Assembly (NCBI RefSeq): GCF_963169125.1
Contig: NC_084794.1
Coordinates: 230,093,219-230,157,218 of the forward strand
Reading direction: 5' to 3'
Source: Humulus lupulus
Taxonomy: Eukaryota > Streptophyta > Magnoliopsida > Rosales > Cannabaceae
DNA length: 64,000 bases
Part shown: one piece after another, positions 1-9,404 of the stretch
Numbering within the stretch: position 1 is the first letter of the stretch
Layout of the letters: every line of letters starts with the position of its first letter
The notes under the pieces: generated by a model
What the model saw: only the letters and a program-made list of their open reading frames with translations
What the model was told of the DNA's origin: nothing
The model's database searches: none
Made by a program: the position numbers and the translations under genes

Positions 1-716
1 CGTAATTTTTCGCCAACAGTGTATTAAGAAATAATACAGGTAGATTAGTGCTTAATAAACCATAATGAAAAATAAATGAATTCATTCAAGAACACAGAAT
101 TTTTATGTGGTTCAGTGGTTAAAATCCACCTAGTCCACGAGTCTATATTATTGTTGTTTCACTCTCTCTATTTTGGCAGAATTACAGAAAAAAAAAATTG
201 TCTCCCTTTCCTATCCAATATTCCCTATATTTATAAGGGAATTTCATGGACAGGTTTGGGTAACCGCGTGAGTCAATCACACATTTACATAATTATTACA
301 TTTAATACAAATAATTCCCATTTATATTGAGATATGATCTGATCACAAGGTAAATGTACTCCTAATATCTGGGATATCAAATGTGACAGCGTGGTCATAA
401 ATATACGTACAAAGGTATCCTAAGTCTCTGGGGATCTGTGGATATGCAATATACTAGAACTACCATGAGTTGGATATCTCCTCCAAGCTCATGCTTCAAC
501 AGCTATTTTAATATTCTTAGCTCGCGCTTCACACCCTTCATGTCCGTAGCTCGGGTTAAACCTTGGACGCCTAACACCACGCGTGACCACATGAAACTGG
601 GGTTGTCCACATGGATAATAAGCAGATATCATTCTCTTGGTTATTTCTTCGTATATTTATTTGCCAGCTGTACTCGAGCTGAATGAATGAACTCGGGCTA
701 AAATTAGGGTACAACA
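1..716 (-). repeat. Tat-A 3' LTR (about 6 bp missing at window edge)
   Basis: This segment aligns along its length with 12252-12982 and ends in ...TACAACA on the plus strand, i.e. TGTTGTACCC at the start of the LTR on the minus strand. The matching copy starts TGTTGACGCGG, so the window begins inside the LTR. A minus-strand TATA-like box (CTTATAAATATAG) lies at about 225-237. An 8-bp indel near 172-180 separates the two LTRs. Short ORFs here (76-330, 438-686) are also found in the other LTR and are not genes. Confidence 0.92.
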
Positions 717-731
717 TTTGCCCCCAAGCTC
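717..731 (-). other. Polypurine tract of Tat-A
   Basis: Directly inside the 3' LTR the minus strand reads AGCTTGGGGGCAAA then TGTTGTACCC. A G-rich tract touching the LTR is where plus-strand DNA synthesis of an LTR element starts. Confidence 0.75.
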
Positions 732-981
732 ATGCTCGTGTATGACGTCGTCAATTTCTGATCTACACAATAGGGGCTTTTAGACTTCCGTTACATAAAA
801 CCACGCCTGCCCACTACTTGAGTACTGGACATGTGGTATACCACAATTGGCGTCTGTTCAGGTTTTGAGGACTGCAATAACTATCTTGTTACCTTTTTGT
901 CGTCGTTTGGTCTATTTAACCTTGTCACTTAGATCTTGAACTAACCCAATTGGATGGCTCAAACTAATCTAAACATTTTAC

Positions 982-992
982 ATATAAATAGG
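982..992 (+). promoter_or_regulatory. TATA-like box of the antisense gene in Tat-A
   Basis: The plus strand has ATATAAATAGG inside 732-1155, a stretch without ORFs. About 30 bp downstream begins a pyrimidine- and A-rich leader (TTCAAACTTCACCACCTTTC), then a short ATG exon and a GTAAGT donor near 1169. The placement suits transcription of the plus-strand gene that follows, opposite to the retrotransposon. The rest of 732-1155 shows no other recognisable element. Confidence 0.5.
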
Positions 993-1155
993 ATGGCCAA
1001 ATTTCAAACTTCACCACCTTTCATTTAAAACTTTTCCTTTTTTGCACTTCCAAGCCTCTCTTCTCTCCCAAAAATCCCAAAAAACTGTCCATTGTGCCCA
1101 GTCACTCAGAAGCTTTCCAGGAGCTTCCTGTTGTTGAGTCTACATCTTACCGTCG

Positions 1156-4100
1156 ATGAACACACTTCTTGTAAGTATCTCATTCTTTGGTTTGAAAAGT
1201 TTTTTCCTTTTTTTTAAATGGAATTTCTGTTCTTCACCATTTTCATCAACACTTATTGTAGTCACTGGTAGGCTATTTCTAAATGTTCTTCGGTTCAATG
1301 GGTGAGTCTAAAAATGTCTTAGAAATAAAACGTTCATAAAACTGGGAAATTTCTGGGTAAATATGGGTAATCCTAATGGTGCATTAATTCAAAGAATACC
1401 CATTTGGGGTAAAGGAAATGAAGGGTTTTTAGGTTTAGAACCTGATAGCTTAGAGGTTACGTTTTCTTGGGTGGTTTTGCACTAAACTGCCTCCCAAGGA
1501 AAGTAGTGGTTTGACATTCTGACACACGGATCCCTAAATACCAGGGGTTTATTAGGAAACCGAGGTGCATAGCTTAAAATATTGCGTGGCATCACGCGAC
1601 GGGGCTGAGGCTAACCTTAGCTCGTGTATCAAAAGTAAACTATTTCCTTCATACTTTCACGTCGTAGTTTTAGATCGTATTAGGTCACCTGCTAACTAGG
1701 TCGTTCTGTCGTTAGGCGATCTAATGGCTCCTCAAAAGAAGAACGCACCAAAGAAGAATTCTTCGAGCTCGTCCTCTCAACAGAAGAACAAAGGGAAACA
1801 AATCGCCCTAGAATCTCCCATCCCGCACTTTGGTCTGGTGGTGGAGAAGGAGATCGTGGTCGATCCCAACGCATACTTTGAGGCTGAGCATATCATTTCA
1901 AAGATCACGACTCAGGGGAGAGTGAACAAGATCATGTTGAGCCACAATAGAGGACGGAACTGGAATTCTCCTCGTCCAACCTGCATTCGAAGGTGAATAG
2001 AGCTGCACCTTTCTCCAAGACGACTTTGCGGCTTGGAACGATGAGCATCTGAAGGCTGGGGCCTTCCTCCCTCTGGACCAGTACTTCACGGATTTTTTAA
2101 ATTACGTGAAGCTGGCTCCATTTCAGCTCCCCCCAAATTCGTACAGACTTTTGACGAGGCTGGAGTATTTGTTCTTGAAACAAGAGTGGGAGGTCCCAAC
2201 TCCGGCAGACATTCTGTATTTCTTCTGCCTCAAGGCAAGCCCCGACCAGAGGGGACACGGTGATGGATTCTACTACCTCACGCGATTCCCTAACTCGGCC
2301 TCCATCATCGAGCTTCCCAGTCATCCAAACGACTATAGAGACTTGTTCTTTATGTCGAATGGATTCCAAAATTGCGAACATCGCTACTACAACCAACCTC
2401 GTAAGTCTTCCATCCTTGTGATTTCAGCTCATGAATTTTCATTTAAGATATATATATTGTTTTAACTGAATTTATTTCTCATGTAGCCATATTTGTGAGG
2501 ACGGGAAAGTCCATGACTCTCGAGGGTCAGTATGAGAAGTTGTTTGGGCTTCCCCCCAGTGAGAAGGACTACCGCCAGGTCATGAATGACATCATGATGC
2601 TGGCTTGCAAGTTGATTGGCGAAGGTCAAACACTGGCCTTGAGGAGTCAGGCTGCCCTTCTGGTGATCCCCGAGCTTCCATCCTCTCAAGAGGCCTTGCC
2701 AGTCATTGAGGACGAGGAGGATAAAGAGTACGAGGTACCTCTAATGTGAAAAAGGTGGGCTCCCGAGGCTGTTCGAGAACCCGATCTAGAACGAGTTGCG
2801 TCAGGGACAGCAGTCGGGCCCCTCCGGCCAAGGTAACCCATACCCCTTTAGGGAATTAGATAGGGTTGGTGCCGATTTTAGGTTAGTTTGTTTTAATCCA
2901 AACTAGCTCATCGATCCTCATCCCTATAACCCGGATCGAAATATAACCCTGCTCCAATGCGTAGACCACCTAGTGGTATGCTATGACAGTAGTTATCCTA
3001 AGGGCGCAGTCGTAGTTGATAACACTTTAAACTTTAGATCCACTATTTCTGAGGAGTATGGGACCAACCGTAGGACCTGGCCTTCTTTGCTCTAGGGTGC
3101 ATTTGCCCCTGGATTTAGACAATATGTAGATGAATCCAGCCCCGAGGAAGGACATGATCCTGAACCCCTTAGGATCCTAGGAATATTAACTGTAGACTCC
3201 CTTTCTCCTCCATTAGTTCCAAGGCTGGAGGTTGTACCTATCCCAGCCAAAACACCTGAGCTGGTGATAATAGACTCCTCCCTCAGCCCGGAGGGTAGGA
3301 TATTTGTTTTCTTTCTTTCTTTATAAATGCTTTTTGAAACACTATATTTGTGAACTAACTCTTTTTGTTCTTTTCATGCGAGGAGATGGAACAACCAGGA
3401 GCCCCCGATCTCTAAACTGCTTTACAGACTAAGAAAGCTGGCTCGAGCCTCGTTGTGAAGAGGCCTAGGTTTACGAAGAAGGCCACCTCTGTAGCAGGAA
3501 ACACCTCAAAATCCCCTGCCAAAAATAGGGAGACGAGCTCGACTCGGGAGTCAGCTTCAGTGGCTACGATCACTACCGAGCAACTTCATCCTCCCCCGCC
3601 TCGCTTCATGCCTCCCCAGGCTCAAGTGATACAAACTGAGCCCCCAACTTCTATCGTCCGAATACCAGTAGATCCTCAGGACATGGAGAAGATCCCTGAA
3701 GCCTTTCGGGGTATCATTTATGAAACTGCGAGCCGGATGGTGGGCCATGCCTATAAGGCCAGCTCGAGCGATCTGAGGACCATCGAGGAGTGCAACCCAG
3801 AGAATCTCATGGAATTAGCTATGGGGATGAACCTCACTGTAAGTTCTCTTTCCTTGGTCAAAAATTTATTTTTATTGTGACCAAGGGTATATCTCTGACT
3901 TGTTTTGTTCTTTTGCAGTCTGCCCTAGCCCAGTTTCACAGCATAGCCCATGCTAGGGCTAGAAATGATGAGCTCTGGGCTGAATTGAACGATGCCCAAA
4001 CCGCAATGACTGCAGCTCAAGAAGGCGAGTAGAAGAATGAGCTTGATGCCAAGGCTGCTCAGAAGAATGAGCTTGATGCCAAGGCTGCTCTCGCCTCATC

Positions 4101-4452
4101 TAAAGAAAACGAACAGGCTGAAAAGACTGCATTGTCTGCCTCCCAGGCTCAAACTGCACAACTTCAGGCCGGGGTTGATGAAGCCAAAGAAAAACTGCTC
4201 GAGGTCGAGGTCGCAGTAAAAGAAGAAAAGACGGTCTCATCGTCGGCCATGGAAGAGATGTTGTACCATTGCTAGGCCTTCATTCCTGATGGGAACTTCT
4301 CTTTCATGGGACCCGGGCTGTGGGATTCGTACCTTGCAAAATTTAAGGCTCGGCTCTTGCAAGAACAGTTAGAGACTAGTGATGCATCCGAAATGGTGGA
4401 GGGAGATGGCAAGGAGGTCACAAATTCGGGGCGATCTGATGGAACCCACTGA
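1156..4452 (+). pseudogene. Spliced antisense extra gene of Tat-A (putative plant transposon / Transposase_28-like protein), decayed
   Basis: This gene runs opposite to Tat-A between its integrase and 3' LTR. A leader exon ends at a GTAAGT donor near 1169, with an acceptor near 1714. The main ORF starts at 1724 (MAPQKKNAPKKN, Lys/Ser-rich) and, after a frameshift near 1960-2000, continues with a domain (about 2040-2397) holding LPLDQYFTDFLNYVKL and PFQLPPNSYRLL. That resembles the Pfam 'putative gypsy type transposon' domain (Transposase_28), recognised by eye. An intron at 2398-2486 (GTAAGT...TGTAG) leads to an exon ending about 2748. Later exons around 3150-3295, 3455-3838 and 3919-4452 are bounded by GTAGGA, GTAAGT and TTTTGCAG. 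The 3' part encodes an Ala/Glu/Lys coiled coil with a 30-bp tandem duplication (about 4030-4090), then a conserved-looking tail (LYHC, stop, AFIPDGNFSFMGPG). In-frame stops near 4029 and 4274 and the frameshift make it a pseudogene. Its function is unknown. Confidence 0.7.
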
Positions 4453-5267
4453 TCTCCTTTGTATTTGTTTTTCTTTGTAATTATTTAATAGTTTTTTTTT
4501 ATATTAAACAATTGCCTTCGGGCTCAATTCGAGGTTTTTTCTCCTCGTGATAATTTGCTTGCTTTATTTCAATATACATCATTTTGATCCATTTATCTTT
4601 CCTTTACTATCTCTCATGTTTATGAATCCTTAGACTTGTACATTCAAGATTTTAGGAATCGATTTTTAGATTGGGATAGATTTTATCATGCTTGGTTATA
4701 TCCAAGTTTTGTTTGGTTATTTGTACCCCACCTGTTAAGAATCAGGCCTCAAATCTGGTCATATCCAGGGTTTTTAATGTTTTAAATTTAGTTCGTGTTA
4801 GGTTTATTGAAACTCAAGCTTTAAGAAGCCGTTGAATAATCAATTTTTCTAAACTTCTAAGTTTTGGACCTGGTTACGTCCACGATTTTAAATGATTTTA
4901 AATTTAGTTCGCGCTAGGATTATTGAAAATTCGAACTTTGAAAAGCCATTGAATAATCAATATTTCCAAGCTTATAAATTTCAGATCTGGTTACGTCCAG
5001 GATTTTAAATGATTAAAACGTAGTTCGCGCTAGGTTTACTAAAAACTTGAGCTCTTAAAAAGCCATCGAATAATCAATTTTTTCCAAGCTCTAAGTTTGT
5101 TAATCTTACTGAACAGGCTTAATTTTACGAACCTCAGGTTATGTTCCCCCCAAGTAACCAGAATGCAGAAACTTTCTTGGTTGCTTTTACAAACATTAGA
5201 ACACAAACTAATACAATCTAAAAGGGAAGTTATTTAATAATCCATCTATTATTTAATCAAATGGCTG
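4453..5267. other. Non-coding spacer between antisense gene and integrase end of Tat-A
   Basis: AT-rich with no ORF of note. It begins with T-rich sequence that could hold the 3' end of the antisense transcript, though no clear AATAAA signal is visible. The middle is a tandem repeat, annotated separately. The last part, about 5100-5267, has no recognisable feature. Confidence 0.5.
4757..5095. repeat. Three imperfect tandem copies of a ~115-bp unit
   Basis: Copies start near 4757, 4869 and 4985, each beginning TCTGGTTACGTCCAGG or a variant and continuing through TTTAGTTCGCGCTAGG and GAATAATCAAT. Spacings are 112 and 116 bp. The array lies between the convergent ends of the antisense gene and pol. 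It may be just a decayed tandem duplication. Confidence 0.75.
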
Positions 5268-5771
5268 TTATAAATAAGCCTTACATTGATGGTGGTAATA
5301 GTGATAATATTTTTTCAAATGTAGGGCATTCCAGGTCTGTGGGACTACTTCCCCATTCAGCTGAGCTATCTTGAAAGTTCCTTCACGCAAAACCTCAACG
5401 ACCTGATATGGTCCCTCCCAATTCGGCCCTAAAACACCGTCCTTGGGATCCTTATTTGCTAGAAATACCCTTCGAAGAACCAAATTGCCCAATCCAAATC
5501 TACGCGTCTTAACTCTAGAATTGAAATAGCGAGTGATTTTTTGTTGATAATGGGTGATTTGTAATTGTGACTCTTCTCGTTTTTCTTCAATCAGATCGAG
5601 GGATGCGTTAAGTAGTCCATCATTCTACTCTTGGTTGAATGTCATTTTCCTGTGAGTGGCTACCATGGCTTCGACTGAAGGCACGACCTCACTTCCAAAA
5701 GTTAAGGAAAAAGGAGTATGCCCCATGGAGGTTCTGTGAGAAGTTCGATAGGCCCACAGTACTTGCAAGAA
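5268..5771 (-). pseudogene. Tat-A integrase C-terminal region
   Basis: Continuation of the integrase at 5772-7052 but broken by stops. The end (5492-5268) is open and reads GNLVLRRVFLANKDPKDGVL then NWEGPYQVVEV and NALHLKKYY, the usual C-terminal part of plant Gypsy integrases (the 'LGPNWEGPY' block). No chromodomain follows, as expected for Tat. Minus strand, 3' end of pol. Confidence 0.8.
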
Positions 5772-7202
5772 CTATTCGGGCCATAGTCCTTTGGCTTCGT
5801 CTAACCTCTTCTTCAAGCTTGCCTTTAAGGTTTTGTTCCCAGCCTCGACCTTCCCGTTGGCCTGCGGATATACGACTAAGGAGAAACTCTTCATAATGCC
5901 ATATTTTTCACAGAAATCAGTAAAGAGATCGTTGTCGAATTGTGTCCCATTGTCTAACACAATCTTTTTAGGAAGCCCAAATCGACATATAATACTCTTC
6001 ACCATGAAGACTAGGACTCTCTTTGAAATGATGGTTGCTAGAGGTTTGGCTTCTACCCACTTCATGAAATAGTTGATTGCCACCACCGCGTAATGAACAC
6101 CTCCCTTTCCCATAGGTAGGGACCTTATTAGGTCGATTCCCCATACAACGAAAGACCACGGGGATGAGATCATTGTTAGCTCAAATGGAGCAACTCGAGC
6201 AACTATGGTGAAACGCTGGCATTTGTTGCACTTCTGAACATACGAGATTGAGTCTTTTGTTAGAGTGGGCCAAAAATAGCCTTGCCAAAGTATTTTTAGT
6301 GCTAGGTTTTGCCCCTCAGCATGATCTCCACAAAAACCTTCGTGCACTTCTTGCAAAATGGTTTTAGCTTCCTCGGGCAGAACACATCGTAGGAGAGGCA
6401 ATGAATGACCATGTCGGTACAAGGTCCCATCCACTATCACATACCGCGGAGCTTGATGAAGTTTTTTTCTTGCGTCCTTTCTATCGTCAGGTAGCCTTCT
6501 CGTTGTGAGGTATTCCATTATGGGAGTCATCCAGGTCGGTCTTGTGTCGATCATTTTTGTCACACTCGAATTCTCCAAGAACTCTACCAGCACTACATTC
6601 AATGTCTCAGCTTCTTTTGTGGTGGCAAGTCGTGACAAGGTGTCAGCATTTGAATTTTGCTTGTGAGGTATCTGTTCGATAGAACTGTACTCAAATGCAG
6701 ACAATTCTCCCTTCACCTTAGCTAGGTAGGCCGCCATCTTCATACCTCGAGCTTGGTATTCTCCCAATACCTGATTGATCATGAGCTGAGAATCGCTATA
6801 GCATTGGATGACTTTTGCCTTGAGCTCCTGTGCCACTCTCAGCTCAACTAGTAAAGCCTCATATTCAGCTTCGTTGTTGGATGCCTCGAATCTGAATCTC
6901 ATAGCTGTATGAAATCGATGCTCTTCTAGGGAGATTAAGATGATCCCAGCAACCGACTCGTTCTCATTTGATGATCCATCCACGAAGATTTTCCATAACT
7001 CCTGCACCGGTTCCTTCAAGAGCTCCTCTGGAAATCTGGTGCATTCAGCCACAAAATCAGCAAGGGCCTGACTTTTGATTGAGGTTCATGGTATCTCAAA
7101 CTGGCTAAGCTCGATATCCCATTTTAAAATACGTCTCGACGTTTCAGGATTTTGTAATACCTACCGTAAAGTTTGGTCGGTCATGAAGTTGATTGAATGG
7201 GA
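5772..7202 (-). pseudogene. Tat-A RNase H and integrase
   Basis: From the 5' side (7202 downward) the connection domain reads ...MTDQTL...ILKWDIELSQFEI with stops, then an open frame from 7052. RNase H shows FVDGSSNENE, NNEAEYEALL, CYSDSQL and SNADTLSRLAT, so its acidic residues remain. Integrase has the zinc-binding pattern HEGFCGDH ... KCNKCQRF and the catalytic core with WGIDLI, VLDNGTQF and GKVEAGN, so the D-D-E residues are visible. The 426-codon open stretch is the longest surviving reading frame of Tat-A. Integrase inserts the cDNA copy into the genome and RNase H removes the RNA strand. Upstream and downstream breaks make the locus non-functional as a polyprotein. Confidence 0.88.
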
Positions 7203-8465
7203 CTAGAAATATGGCCGGAGCTTCCTGGAAGCTAATATCAGACAGAATGCTAGCTTCTCTATCAGTGGGTATCGTGACTCAGCTCTGAGAAGTCTCTTGC
7301 TTATATAATATACTGGTTTTTGAGCACGGCCTTCTTCTCGGACTAACATGGCACTGACTGCATTTTTTGTCACAGCCAAATAAAGGAACAGAGGTTCTCC
7401 AGACATAGGCTTAGATAACACTGGGGGCTCGGCCAGGTGCGTTTTTAGGTCGAGTAATGCCTGTTCGCACTCCTCAGTCCACTCAAATTTTTTGTTTCCC
7501 CTGAGAAAGTTGTAGAATGGCAGGCACTTGTCAGTAGAATTCGAAATAAAATGATTCAAAGCTGCCACCTTTCCAGTCAGGCTTTGAACTTCTTTACGCG
7601 ACCTAGGCGAGAGCATTTCTAACAACGACCTGATTTTCTCGGGATTTGCCTCTATTCCCCTCGTGTTGACTATGAAACCCAGAAATTTATCAGATGCCAC
7701 TCCCAACGTGCACTTTTTAGGATTTAGCTTCATGTCATACCTCCTTAAGATTTCAAAACATCCTTCTAGATCGAATACATGGTTATCAACAATCTTTGAT
7801 TTGACAAGCATATCATTGACATACACTTCCATACTTCTCCCGATATGATTAGTGAACATTTTGTTGACTAAGACTTGATATGTAGCTCTGGCATTCTTCA
7901 ACCCGAAGGGCATGACTTTCTAACAATATACATTATTTGGGGTCATGAAGCTAGTATGTTCCTGGTCCGCAGGATTCATCGCGATCTGGTTATATCCAGA
8001 ATACGCATCCACGAAGGACATGAGCTCGTGACTTGCCGTGGCATCTACCAACTGATCAATCCTTGGCAATGGAAAGCAATCCTTGGGACATGCTTTGTTC
8101 ATGTCGGAGAAGTCGATGCAGGTCCTCCATTTCCTATTTGGCTTTGGGACCAGCACGGGATTGGTGACCCAGATCGGGTATTTTGCTTCACAGATAATAC
8201 CGCACTTTTGTAGTCAAGCTACTTCTTCCTCAAGAGCCTCAGCTCGGACTGTTCCTAAGCGTCTCCGTTTTTGGGATTTTGCAGGCACGTTCCTGTCCAA
8301 ATTTAAAGTGTGCATGATTACACTTAGGCATATTCCCACCATATCTTCATGTGACCAGGCGAAAATGTTCAGATTCTCTTGTAAGAAATTGACCAGCTCT
8401 TTCTTCCTTTTATCATTAAGATTCTTCCCAATCTTTACGACTCTTAAAAGCTTCATTGGGGTCAA
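7203..8465 (-). pseudogene. Tat-A reverse transcriptase, catalytic YVDD changed to YVND
   Basis: The reverse transcriptase copies genomic RNA into cDNA in virus-like particles. Segments at 8465-8214 (MTPMKLLRVVKIGKNLND...NIFAWSHEDM), 8156-7920 (KPNRKWRTCIDFSDMNKACP, FVDAYSGYNQI) and 7913-7203 (MPFGLKNARATYQ) cover palm and fingers. They are separated by a stop near 8214 and a break near 7918. The first catalytic Asp (VDAYSGYNQ) is present. The usual YVDD box reads VYVNDMLVKSK, with the first of the paired Asp replaced by Asn; that pair binds metal in all known reverse transcriptases. The thumb and connection region ends at RKLRPYF, where the frame stops at 7203. Confidence 0.9.
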
Positions 8466-8541
8466 TGTTTACCTCCTCGAGCACCTCTAGAGCTTGGAGT
8501 TCTGACCTATCTTTGCCTATCCATGGGTCAATGTCATCGCG

Positions 8542-9083
8542 TTAGGTGTTGTTACTGTCCTCTTTTTGCTGAGGTTCTTCCGTCCCACAAGTAACTTCTA
8601 CTTCCCGGGACTCTTCGCCTCCGTCATTTATGACCATAGCTTGCTGCGTGGGTTGTGATTTTCCCTTCATAGAAATTCTATAGCATTCTCTGGTAGTGAG
8701 TTGATCACCTCTGATGGTGCATATTCCCGCAGCTGGGGGGAATTTTATTGCTAGGTGGCGAATAGAGGTTATGGCTTCAAATTCCATCAACGTAGGTCGG
8801 CCCAAAATCACATTGTATGTAGCTGGACAGTCGATTACCATGAACTCAAGTAACTTGGAGATAGTTCGTGAGCCTTCTCCCAATGTTACCACTAATTCGA
8901 TTGTCTCGATGGCTGCTGACCCTTACCAGAAAACTTGTTCAGAGTCATTGAGGTCGCCTTCAATTCTGTTACAGACAACCCCATTTTTTCCAAGGTGAAC
9001 CTAAAAAGTAGATTCACAGAACTCCTGTTATCTACTAGTGTCCTCCAGACCCTCCAGTTTGCGAGCTGAATGGTTATGACCAA
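8542..9083 (-). pseudogene. Tat-A aspartic protease region
   Basis: Frames at 9083-8892 and 8892-8542 overlap out of phase. The active-site segment reads WRTLVDNRSSVNLLFRFTLE; related Tat elements have an Asp followed by a Gly-Ser-Ser type loop, so the Gly is replaced by Arg here. The second part, with NVILGRPTLMEFEA and HLAIKFPP, is the C-terminal half of the retropepsin fold (compare 61197-61685). The protease would mature Gag and Pol. The frameshift and active-site loop change make it inactive. Confidence 0.82.
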
Positions 9084-9404
9084 GGGATCGTTATGTGGGA
9101 ATTGGGCGTGGCTAGCATCCTCTTCTATAAAAATGATTGGTCATTTTTCCAATCGTTTTTGTTTTGATAATCGCTGTTCCAGAATGAACTCTACTCCATT
9201 ATGGGATTTCAGTTCGTTAATGTACCTTTTCTGGGCCCCACTGCTCATGCCTACCAGATGAGGTCCTCTCGAAATGGTGGATATATCTCCCCCTATTATC
9301 GGAGGAGGGTCGTCCTGATTCGCTTGAGCTCTGGTTTGACTTACTGGAGCTTTGGGGACTGACGGAGGGTTTGGTCCAGCGGGCTGATTAGGGACCACTC
9401 GATT

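Noticed and set aside
1692..2089. Minus-strand ORFs opposite the antisense gene as part of pol
   Set aside because: They carry no retroelement motif and complement the Ser/Lys-rich and globular exons of the plus-strand gene.
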